From Ettlia oleoabundans (taxonomy: Eukaryota; Chlorophyta; Chlorophyceae; Chlamydomonadales), in the NCBI GenBank assembly GCA_019693395.1, contig JAAMXP010005576.1, positions 1 to 55,778 on the forward strand: a stretch of 55,778 bases of DNA, in the 5' to 3' direction. This document shows, one piece after another, positions 43,601-47,417 of this stretch; within the stretch, counting starts at the first letter, position 1; every line of letters begins with the position of its first letter. The notes below the pieces were generated by a model. That model did no database searches. It saw only the letters and a program-made list of their open reading frames with translations, and was not told where the DNA came from. Both the position numbers and the translations under genes were made by a program.

Positions 43601-44683
43601 GCATGCCGATCCATCGCCAGCGTGCGACACGCAGTCAGCCTGCATACCAGAGGGAGCAAAGACAGCCAGGCAGGGAAGCTTCTCGATCGCAATTTAGGCC
43701 GCAAAGAAGCAACCGCAGCTCCGCCCATGCAAGCCTCAGATTCGATGCGGCACGTTGGGCTGGTGGGACCCGTTGAGGGGCAGCTCACCAGGCTGATCAG
43801 GAACACAAAGTCTTGCAGGTTGCTGATTCCAGCCTCCTGGGCAGCCGCCAGCACCTCCACGGGCTCATGTGCAGGGGCCGCCACTGCAGCAGCAGCCAAC
43901 GCATTTCGGCACATGTGGAGTATCATAGCAACCTGGCCACATTATGATGAGGCAAGCGCTGGATTTGGAATAGGTTCTTGTAGACTGTCGTGTATACTGT
44001 AGCAATCCCTGAGGGCACCAACGGTGTGTTCTGTATAGCCAGTAGTTTGTGTAGCACACAGTACCTGCTGTGTGCGGCGTGCCCTCCGCCGCCAACTGCT
44101 GCGAAACGGCGGCGAGGATGTGGGCATCTGTGTGTGCCACAAGCAGCCTCACACTACTGCTCCTGCACCTTCATATTGGGGGTTGCCAACCAGGACGTAA
44201 ATACCACCAGCAGGGAGCCGCAATAATACCCTTGCTTATGCCCATTCGGCTGTCCCGCAGGAACAGGAGGCAGTTGACAGCATTAACGGCAGGTTCCTTA
44301 AATCTTCCATAAAGGTCAGGCCGCTGCAGTCATGCTATTTTCGCTGCTTTTAACGCAAGCGGCATTGTGCGTGTAACGACTTGCCTGTGCAACACGGCGC
44401 GCCAGCACGCAGCAGCTGTCGCCGCGACTGCTTCGGCGCTGCCACCGGAAGCGCAACATAGCGCCAAGCCTGCAGGCTGGGCAACACTGCCATCAAAAAG
44501 CTGCTGAAGGTATCCGACAAGGTGAGGAAGCAGAGGTCGTTGGGCCGTCATGTGTTTGGAATGTGCCGCCCCTGCATAGCGCATGTGAGGGTGCGACAAA
44601 GGGCGGCTGGTGATGTGCCATGCTTGGCCACATGATACCGAGGTCGTGCGGCAGACCCTGCCGTCATGCAAGCTTGCCCACAC
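764..44683 (-). CDS. Giant six-module type I polyketide synthase with C-terminal Nup98-autopeptidase-like domain
   Basis: This is a multi-domain PKS that extends an acyl chain by repeated decarboxylative condensation and graded reduction. It has about 60 exons and on the order of 10,000 residues. The domain order is N-terminal unknown region, ACP0, linker, then six modules: KS-(decayed DH)-KR-ACP-ACP; KS-DH-KR-ACP-ACP; KS-DH-KR-ACP-ACP; KS-DH-ER-KR-ACP; KS-DH-KR-ACP-ACP; KS-DH-KR-ACP-ACP; then a Nup98-type domain. The start is either M at 44683 or M at 44551. I prefer 44551, because its first ten exons (44551-44385, 44156-44065, 43883-43789, 43639-42985, 42788-41919, 41707-41635, 41488-41392, 41178-40971, 40736-40658, 40519-40278) join in phase. 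The last four exons (2304-2189, 1994-1649, 1519-1411, 1266-764) also join in phase to the stop. ACP-to-KS transitions lie inside single exons for modules 1/2, 2/3, 3/4, 4/5 and 5/6, so this is one gene rather than a cluster. No AT, methyltransferase or thioesterase was seen. Chlorophytes are known to carry such PKSs with acyltransferases in trans. Internal exon edges not listed here are approximate. Confidence 0.9.
1920..3110 (-). other. ACP6b, last carrier domain
   Basis: Helix I is split (KKLELLLVK | [14 protein letters not shown]). [20 protein letters not shown] follows, with serine codon TCT at 2226-2224. The next exon (1994-1649) gives [20 protein letters not shown]. It is the terminal carrier, so the finished chain should sit here. 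No thioesterase or reductase follows. Confidence 0.87.
2305..3070 (-). other. Large last-but-three intron with repeats
   Basis: This 766-nt intron separates ...LELLLVK from [11 protein letters not shown] inside ACP6b and splices in phase 0. It holds an 18-bp direct repeat (CCAAGGGACACCCCTCCC at 2585 and 2618). A region at about 2790-2900 is full of ATGTCA-like words. No coding signature was seen. Confidence 0.7.
3240..3625 (-). other. ACP6a
   Basis: [27 protein letters not shown] (serine present), a GC-AG intron (donor at 3520-3519), then [20 protein letters not shown] and [15 protein letters not shown] basic stretch ([18 protein letters not shown]) follows in the same exon and could act as a nuclear localisation signal. 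Confidence 0.86.
4020..5540 (-). other. Module 6 ketoreductase (KR6)
   Basis: Starts at [14 protein letters not shown] (about 5520). [19 protein letters not shown] binds NADPH (about 4735-4790). HAAGVLK|DAILANQ is split by an intron. Lys lies in VMAPKAAA, Ser in [11 protein letters not shown], and Tyr/Asn in [11 protein letters not shown]. Catalytic residues are present, with small changes from the other KRs (FGS for FSS, AAGN for AAAN). Confidence 0.86.
5930..6760 (-). other. Module 6 dehydratase (DH6)
   Basis: [20 protein letters not shown] (about 6555-6615) is a full HxxxGxxxxP. After an intron the second motif is [15 protein letters not shown] (about 6010-6060). Both motifs are complete, so it is predicted active. 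Confidence 0.84.
6800..8980 (-). other. Module 6 ketosynthase (KS6)
   Basis: [17 protein letters not shown] at the start, [30 protein letters not shown], Cys in [15 protein letters not shown] (about 7785-7825), [70 protein letters not shown] and [14 protein letters not shown]. The triad is complete. Lineage B. Confidence 0.9.
9050..9420 (-). other. ACP5b
   Basis: [20 protein letters not shown] and QPLMEV, an intron, then [20 protein letters not shown] and [13 protein letters not shown]. The serine is present. The intron position is shared with ACP2a and ACP2b. The exon runs on into KS6. Confidence 0.88.
9590..9960 (-). other. ACP5a
   Basis: [29 protein letters not shown] (serine present), then [19 protein letters not shown] and [13 protein letters not shown]. 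The intron is at DSLG|AGELR. The usual VELR reads GELR. Confidence 0.86.
10200..11340 (-). other. Module 5 ketoreductase (KR5)
   Basis: [18 protein letters not shown] binds NADPH (about 10710-10765). [14 protein letters not shown] follows, then Lys in VLAPKFNG, Ser in [11 protein letters not shown], and Tyr/Asn in [11 protein letters not shown]. All catalytic residues are present. The structural half lacks the YxVxWQA start seen in modules 1-4 and 6 and reads [12 protein letters not shown] there. Confidence 0.87.
11480..12440 (-). other. Module 5 dehydratase (DH5) with Gly-to-Asn change and an intron in the catalytic motif
   Basis: YIWEHQ ends one exon and [16 protein letters not shown] opens the next (about 12330 and 12150). 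Joined, the motif is HxxxNxxxxP, with Asn for Gly as in DH4. The second motif, [15 protein letters not shown] (about 11630-11670), is intact. Activity is uncertain. Confidence 0.75.
12500..14700 (-). other. Module 5 ketosynthase (KS5)
   Basis: The N-terminal GxxCRxPG signature is poorly kept. Present are [26 protein letters not shown], Cys in [15 protein letters not shown] (about 13620-13665), [73 protein letters not shown] and [14 protein letters not shown]. The triad is complete. Lineage A, with the HGT|GT phase-1 intron. Confidence 0.9.
13707..13925. repeat. Minisatellite-like tandem repeat in a KS5 intron
   Basis: GCTGGCCTG(G/T)GGGACAT begins units at 13760, 13838 and 13898, each followed by TCATTTTG/GCATTTTG and, in the first two, a GCAATGCATTGGGTAGA tail. 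A partial copy precedes them near 13710. Spacing is 78 and 60 bp. Confidence 0.8.
14740..15130 (-). other. ACP4, single carrier of module 4
   Basis: [28 protein letters not shown] (serine present), then [18 protein letters not shown] and [15 protein letters not shown]. The intron is at DSLG|AV. Module 4 is the only module with one ACP. The second exon leads into KS5 ([13 protein letters not shown]). Confidence 0.88.
15530..16260 (-). other. Module 4 ketoreductase catalytic half (KR4)
   Basis: [20 protein letters not shown] binds [19 protein letters not shown] follows, then Lys in VFAPKVAG, Ser in [11 protein letters not shown], and Tyr/Asn in [11 protein letters not shown]. All catalytic residues are present. 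Several introns interrupt the domain, unlike KR2 and KR3. Confidence 0.88.
16320..18330 (-). other. Module 4 enoylreductase (ER4), the only ER in the gene
   Basis: Medium-chain reductase family, spread over about eight exons: [15 protein letters not shown] and [64 protein letters not shown] and [26 protein letters not shown] (NADPH loop); [19 protein letters not shown] and [23 protein letters not shown]; and [10 protein letters not shown] at the C-terminus. The order and motifs match fully reducing PKS and fatty-acid-synthase ERs. Where checked, splice phases agree (for example PYR|VGDLVFG). Confidence 0.88.
17224..17310. repeat. Imperfect 34-bp direct repeat in an ER4 intron
   Basis: AGCAGAGCAATGTAGTGAGC (17224-17257) and AGCAGAGCAACGCAGTCAGC (17277-17310) continue alike through GTAWTGCATYAGCT. 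The two units are 53 bp apart, start to start. Confidence 0.75.
19030..19950 (-). other. Module 4 dehydratase (DH4) with Gly-to-Asn change
   Basis: The first motif reads [19 protein letters not shown] (about 19730-19785), which is HxxxNxxxxP, so the usual Gly is Asn. The second motif, [15 protein letters not shown] (about 19300-19350), is intact. His and Asp are both present, so activity is possible. DH5 has the same substitution. YQVEWQA (about 18985) then opens the structural KR half, ahead of the ER. Confidence 0.75.
19950..22400 (-). other. Module 4 ketosynthase (KS4)
   Basis: [33 protein letters not shown], Cys in [15 protein letters not shown] (about 21215-21260), [47 protein letters not shown] and [14 protein letters not shown]. 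The triad is complete. The NQDGRSSS segment found in the other modules reads NTAGRSSG. One intron uses a GC donor (TTCCAG|GCAAGC, donor at 21411-21410) just before [13 protein letters not shown]. Confidence 0.9.
20542..20601. repeat. 24-bp tandem repeat, three copies, in a KS4 intron
   Basis: TAGCAACAGCTA recurs at 20542, 20566 and 20590 with GAGGAA spacers. It lies in the intron that splits DPI|EVGA of KS4. Confidence 0.8.
22420..22850 (-). other. ACP3b
   Basis: [19 protein letters not shown], then [13 protein letters not shown] (serine present), an intron, then [19 protein letters not shown]. The same exon as the second half continues into KS4 ([24 protein letters not shown]). Confidence 0.87.
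22930..23410 (-). other. ACP3a
   Basis: [17 protein letters not shown], then [15 protein letters not shown] (serine present), an intron, then [20 protein letters not shown]. The intron directly after VELR is shared with ACP3b and ACP0 only. Confidence 0.87.
23630..24780 (-). other. Module 3 ketoreductase (KR3)
   Basis: Starts at [29 protein letters not shown] binds [19 protein letters not shown] follows, then Lys in VVAAPK, Ser in [10 protein letters not shown], and Tyr/Asn in [11 protein letters not shown]. All catalytic residues are present. Confidence 0.88.
25180..25990 (-). other. Module 3 dehydratase (DH3)
   Basis: [15 protein letters not shown] (about 25795-25840) is a full HxxxGxxxxP, and [15 protein letters not shown] (about 25320-25370) carries the second motif Asp and His. 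Predicted active. Confidence 0.85.
25990..28290 (-). other. Module 3 ketosynthase (KS3)
   Basis: Starts with [10 protein letters not shown]. Further segments are [31 protein letters not shown], Cys in [15 protein letters not shown] (about 27075-27120), [53 protein letters not shown] and [14 protein letters not shown]. The triad is complete. There is no intron in HGTGT. Lineage B. Confidence 0.9.
26881..27027. repeat. Direct repeat in a KS3 intron
   Basis: CCTGGCAGCGCTCAGGCAGC occurs at 26881 and 26991, each followed by a related (G/A)(C/T)TCCGA(T/C)AGG tail. The sequences upstream of the two copies are also similar (AGAGAGCAATG... and AGACAGCGATG...). The duplicated unit is roughly 110 bp. 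Confidence 0.75.
28430..28870 (-). other. ACP2b
   Basis: [19 protein letters not shown], then [19 protein letters not shown] and [14 protein letters not shown]. The serine is present. The intron position is identical to ACP2a, indicating recent tandem duplication. The same exon runs on into the N-terminus of KS3 ([15 protein letters not shown]). Confidence 0.88.
28960..29420 (-). other. ACP2a
   Basis: [20 protein letters not shown] ends one exon, and [20 protein letters not shown] with [14 protein letters not shown] opens the next. The serine is present. The intron sits between LMEV and QAGLDS, at the same place as in ACP2b and ACP5b. Confidence 0.88.
29700..30855 (-). other. Module 2 ketoreductase (KR2)
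   Basis: Starts at [17 protein letters not shown] loop [16 protein letters not shown], then [14 protein letters not shown], Lys in VFAPK, Ser in [11 protein letters not shown], and Tyr/Asn in [11 protein letters not shown]. All catalytic residues are present. [13 protein letters not shown] follows, as in the other KRs. Confidence 0.88.
30860..31790 (-). other. Module 2 dehydratase (DH2)
   Basis: The first catalytic motif [14 protein letters not shown] (about 31640-31680) is a full HxxxGxxxxP. The second is [15 protein letters not shown] (about 31155-31195) with the Asp and His in place. This DH is predicted to be active and to form an enoyl intermediate with KR2. Confidence 0.85.
31996..34430 (-). 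other. Module 2 ketosynthase (KS2)
   Basis: About nine exons. Recognisable segments are [29 protein letters not shown], the active-site Cys in [14 protein letters not shown] (about 33395-33430), [76 protein letters not shown] and [12 protein letters not shown]. The catalytic triad is complete. Lineage A, with the HGT|GT phase-1 intron. Confidence 0.9.
34545..34907 (-). other. ACP1b, active second carrier of module 1
   Basis: Reads [19 protein letters not shown], then [15 protein letters not shown], then [15 protein letters not shown]. The serine is present in GLDSLS. The intron falls just before the GLDS motif, unlike in ACP1a. The same exon continues into the first residues of KS2 ([10 protein letters not shown]), which ties modules 1 and 2 together. 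Confidence 0.87.
34970..35360 (-). other. ACP1a, carrier domain with Pro in place of the phosphopantetheine Ser
   Basis: Helix I is [16 protein letters not shown]. The attachment motif reads VQAGLDPLG, with codon CCC on the minus strand (35258-35256) where every other ACP in this gene has a serine codon. The next exon continues [18 protein letters not shown] and [13 protein letters not shown]. The fold signature is intact but the domain cannot be pantetheinylated as read. The intron at DPLG|AV matches ACP4, ACP5a and ACP6a. Confidence 0.85.
35600..36890 (-). other. Module 1 ketoreductase (KR1)
   Basis: The structural half begins at YTTVWQA (about 36880). The NADPH-binding loop is [18 protein letters not shown] (about 36290-36330). 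[11 protein letters not shown] follows, with the Asp typical of B-type KRs. The catalytic residues are Lys in VFAPK, Ser in [11 protein letters not shown], and Tyr and Asn in [11 protein letters not shown]. All are present. An intron follows LQLQG, before [15 protein letters not shown]. Confidence 0.88.
36890..37860 (-). other. Module 1 decayed dehydratase-like region
   Basis: About 320 residues lie between KS1 and KR1 where modules 2-6 carry a DH. No HxxxGxxxxP and no DxxxH/Q motif can be found. The stretch is low-complexity, rich in Ala, Ser and Gln, with a serine/glycine run near 37080-37130. Either the DH has been lost or it has diverged beyond recognition, so module 1 should leave a beta-hydroxyl. 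Confidence 0.6.
37860..40519 (-). other. Module 1 ketosynthase (KS1)
   Basis: The KS is spread over about nine exons. The N-terminal GxxCRxPG signature is degenerate ([14 protein letters not shown]). After it come [18 protein letters not shown], the active-site Cys in [12 protein letters not shown] (about 39600-39640), ADGYVRLEA, the first His in SMHGTGT, the second His in [12 protein letters not shown], and [14 protein letters not shown]. The catalytic Cys-His-His is therefore complete. A phase-1 intron splits HGT|GT, as in KS2 and KS5. It belongs to KS lineage A. Confidence 0.88.
39769..39861. repeat. 31-bp tandem repeat, three copies, in a KS1 intron
   Basis: Three imperfect units read close to CCAGCACGCACAGCAGAGG plus a 12-base tail, starting near 39769, 39800 and 39831. 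They sit in the intron between the LDPQQR exon and the active-site-Cys exon of KS1. Confidence 0.75.
40658..41178 (-). other. Basic, serine-rich linker between ACP0 and KS1 with repeated RRxS motifs
   Basis: Exons 8 and 9 encode about 95 residues with no fold signature. They contain [16 protein letters not shown], an alanine run, [14 protein letters not shown] and VRRTS. The exon 9-10 junction (ag+g) creates a further RRAS. R-R-x-S/T is the consensus of basophilic kinases of the PKA/CaMK type. No other inter-domain linker read in this protein has this composition. Confidence 0.75.
41392..41990 (-). other. ACP0, carrier domain of the presumed loading region
   Basis: Helix I (about [20 protein letters not shown]) ends exon 5. 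Exon 6 holds [17 protein letters not shown], with the phosphopantetheine-attachment serine in GLDSLD. Exon 7 supplies [15 protein letters not shown], the usual helix III-IV signature. The intron after LKLA matches the intron position in ACP3a and ACP3b. Exon 7 ends at a GC donor (41391-41390). Confidence 0.85.
41919..44683 (-). other. PKS N-terminal region of unknown family (exons 1-5)
   Basis: About 625 residues precede the first ACP. The first part (exons 1-3 and the start of exon 4) reads as an alpha/beta-like stretch with segments such as [37 protein letters not shown] and [14 protein letters not shown] low-complexity acidic and alanine-rich spacer follows in exon 4 (about 43130-43500). 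Exon 5 carries a second compact segment ([17 protein letters not shown] ... [17 protein letters not shown]). I cannot assign either part to adenylation, acyltransferase, GNAT or methyltransferase families by eye. Its position directly before ACP0 suggests a starter-loading or priming function. Exon 1 ends at a GC donor. Confidence 0.6.
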
Positions 44684-45195
44684 GCACTGAACAAGTCCTG
44701 CTGCAAATCCCTAAGTGGCAGATCGGTGCCACCTCGCGGTCAAAGCTGAAGAGCCGATGCCCGTCGGCCTCTGCGCCCGTCAGATAGTCATGGTCAGTTG
44801 AGATTAGTATAGTGCAGCGGTTTGGCATGCTGCCGAGGCTGGAGAGTCTCGAGCGTGCCGGGATCGCCAGCGTGGCAGGAATGGCAGGAGAGGAATGCGC
44901 GATCTATTCAGCAGCGCATTTATCGTACGCGCCTGGCAAGCTTGTTAACACATTACAAACGCCCCACGCCAGGGTTTACATCTGGCTGGCCAGATCGGTG
45001 TCGGAGAGCTGCTTTCCCTCATCTTTCGCCGCTGTATTTCCTGTAGCCGGTACTCAGCAATGGAAAACATAATCATTGCACCTTGCAAACCCTCGCGGCC
45101 CACCCTGAAGGCTCCCGCCGGTGGGCCTCACTCAGCGGGCTGCGACGTGGCCCTAGGGCTCGCCAGCCACATGAACGAGCACAAATCAATAGGCG
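44684..45195. promoter_or_regulatory. Shared upstream region of the divergent PKS and FKBP genes
   Basis: Roughly 500-650 bp separate the PKS start (minus) from the FKBP start (plus). No TATA box or other element could be assigned with confidence. The two genes are head to head, so this stretch must hold both promoters. Confidence 0.5.
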
Positions 45196-45348
45196 ATGTT
45201 TCCGTTCATGATTTGTTTGTGGTGCGTGTGCGCAGGCACCCGCCCCTCCCGCTGCTGCCGCCTCACCGCCCTGCAGCATATCGTCACAGCTGAAGGATGC
45301 CAGCTGCGCAGCCCCTTTCGTGGTGCTGATCAGCAAGCTGTTCCCTCC

Positions 45349-46531
45349 ATGGCACCATGCCACTCTCGGCGAACATCACTGGCGTTGCTATCCTTGGGGG
45401 CAGCTTTGCTGACACAGCAGGGCCGCGTGGCACAGGCTGCGAGCAAGGCCCGCGGCGATGCTGGTGACTGGAGCAGCCCAGGCCTTGCAGCGCCAGTGGA
45501 CGAATCACAACCCAAGTGAGTCAGTTGCTTGGTTAGAAACTGTATAGTTGAGGTGCCCCACACAACTTCTCGCTTGCAGCCAGTTGCTGTGTGCCTGACG
45601 CATAATTTGGCTGCAAGCCTACTTGTTTTTGGACCACCGGATGTTGTCTGAACGCCTGTGCATGTGCAGCGGTACTCCGGGCATTGTCAACCTGCCTACC
45701 TCCCGGTTCAGGTGTCGGCACAACTCCGTCCTCCTCTATTGTTTCCCATGTGCCAGTCCCTGCCAATCCCTGCCAGTCGGAGTGCGGTGATGCTTCCACC
45801 ATAGGCTTCTCTGTCTTCTGTGCAGGTTTTTCAAGACTCCAGGAGGCGTTAAGGTGCAAGTGCTGTCAGAGGGTAGCAGTGCGGGGCCTGCTGCCGCTCC
45901 CGGCGACACTGTGCTTGTTGACTTTGTCCTTCGGCGCAGCAACGGCTACTTCATATACGGCACCGTTGATGGCGTCAGCTTCCAGCCCAAAGACGTGCCA
46001 GTAGGCCCCCTGGCACTTAAACTGGTGCGCATGACCATGAAGGCAGCGGGCATGTGTTGGTTGTGACTCTGTTGCATGCAGGCGGTTGCCTGAATGAACC
46101 CTCTACTATGCTTTGTTGGGCTGAGCTGATGCCATCTGCCCCTTGCCTTTGCTGCCTGGCGTGCCGCTTTCACCTTCGTTCATGTACAGGGTGACGGCAG
46201 CACGGTGCCTGGTCTAGAGGAGGCGCTATTGGGAGCACGCCCAGGGACAAAGCTGCGCGCGCTAGTGCCGCCTGAGCTTGGCTACCAGGCGCAGCCAGGG
46301 AGCCTGCCGCAGGTGGGTCAGCATGTGGGTGCACCAGTACCCCTGTGCAAAAACGGCGGTCCAATGCACATGTTGGGATATTGATGAATATACCTGTATG
46401 TTATTCATTTTGCATACCCCATTCTGCCAATGCAGATGCCTACGTTTGCAACTCAGCGGCAGCTAACAAACCATAAGAATGAGCCACTTCTCTTTGAGGT
46501 GCAGCTGCTGCGGGTGGGCGGCATGCGTTGA
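45349..46531 (+). CDS. FKBP-like thylakoid-lumen protein
   Basis: FKBP-type peptidyl-prolyl isomerase family. Exons 45349-45515, 45826-46024, 46190-46312 and 46436-46531 join in phase to 194 residues. The N-terminus has a twin-arginine lumen-targeting signal: SRRTSLALLSLGAALL, then a charged turn and an AQA|A cleavage site. The FKBP fold follows: FFKTPGGVKVQVLSEG, DTVLVDFVLRRSNGYFIYGT, VSFQPKDVPVGPLALKL, TVPGLEEALLGARPG, ALVPPELGYQ and the typical end PTFATQRQLTNHKNEPLLFE. The pocket Trp of active FKBPs (V-I-x-G-W) is Leu here (TVPGLEEAL), so isomerase activity is doubtful, as in several lumen FKBPs. The RR is only seven residues from this Met, too short for the stromal part of the transit peptide, so translation probably starts upstream. 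An in-frame Met lies at 45196. Confidence 0.85.
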
Positions 46532-47417
46532 AAGTGTGATGAACACCTATTTCGCACTGGCAGTCCAGTTTGAACATTGCTTTCAATGGATGTTGGGCCC
46601 AAGGTACCCTTGAGTGGTGCATGAATCCAAGGTCAGGCAGGCAAGCAATTTTCAAGCAACAGATGTAATGCAAGGCCAGGCTGCAGCAGACGAAGTAATA
46701 GCCAAGTCTTTGTGGATGATGTTACAGAAGAACAGACAAGAAGTTCTTGGATCCAGTGAGTTGTAGGGATCAACAGCAGATGGTATGGTGGACGACTGCA
46801 GCGATGTGGGTTTGCGTTGACCTTGCCGTGTAGAGGCACCACCAGTGGGCGCATGAAGGTGCCGCTGCGTCACCCCCAAACGCCAAACGCTCAAAATAAT
46901 CATCCTACCCTACTGCCCTGTGGAACGGCCTTGCCAGTGCGGACAGCGATTGGGCCAGGACATGTCCACAGGAGTCCCGGCAGTGGCCCCGACGGCCTCG
47001 CGCACAGGTGCACAAGAAAGTATGGGTGCAAAGGGCGAAAAATGGTTAGCCGGCAGAGATTTGTTCTCGGGAGGCCTCGCTCCGCATGCGGAGCCAGCCA
47101 TGCCATGTCGTCAGCAAAGATGGCTTTTTTCCTGGCTCTGACCCATGCTCTCGTCCTGTCTGTAGCCGCATCCTTCGTGCCGCAACTGCTTGGCAACAGC
47201 CGGGCAGCAGCGCCACGGGACCTTACTTCGCCCGGAGACATCTCTCGCGCGAGGCACACGGCTGAACTTGAAGCGGCCACAAAGGCGACTAGGGCGCCGC
47301 AGGGCTGGTACCACGGCGACAGCTGCCGCCCATTGAGTGCAGGGCGCACACCGCACCTGTGGCTCGTGACCGCTTCACACGGTCCTCAGCAAGCCGGCCA
47401 CCCCTGGCATCCTATGT
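46532..47417. other. FKBP 3' flank and SBP gene upstream region
   Basis: 886 bp between two same-strand genes. A 211-residue plus-strand open frame (46817-47452) overlaps the start of the SBP gene in another frame. It has no family signature and is best read as chance or 5' UTR. No other element was recognised. Confidence 0.5.
46664..46668 (+). terminator. Candidate TGTAA poly(A) signal of the FKBP gene
   Basis: TGTAA, the usual chlorophyte polyadenylation signal, lies 133 nt after the stop codon at 46531. Confidence 0.45.

Noticed and set aside
43038..43697. 219-residue plus-strand open frame
   Set aside because: Mirror of PKS exon 4, whose Ala/Ser/Glu-rich coding sequence reads open on both strands.
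41919..44551. Acyltransferase, AMP ligase or GNAT loading domain at the PKS N-terminus
   Set aside because: Looked for GHSxG, AMP-binding and GNAT acetyl-CoA loop motifs and found none that align. Left as unknown.
764..44683. Long plus-strand open frames throughout the PKS (for example 9922-10581, 825-1124)
   Set aside because: Shadows of minus-strand KS, DH and KR exons. No conserved motifs in those frames.
44684..45348. GTAC words as SBP-binding sites controlling the PKS
   Set aside because: A four-base core occurs by chance every few hundred bases, so no claim is possible.
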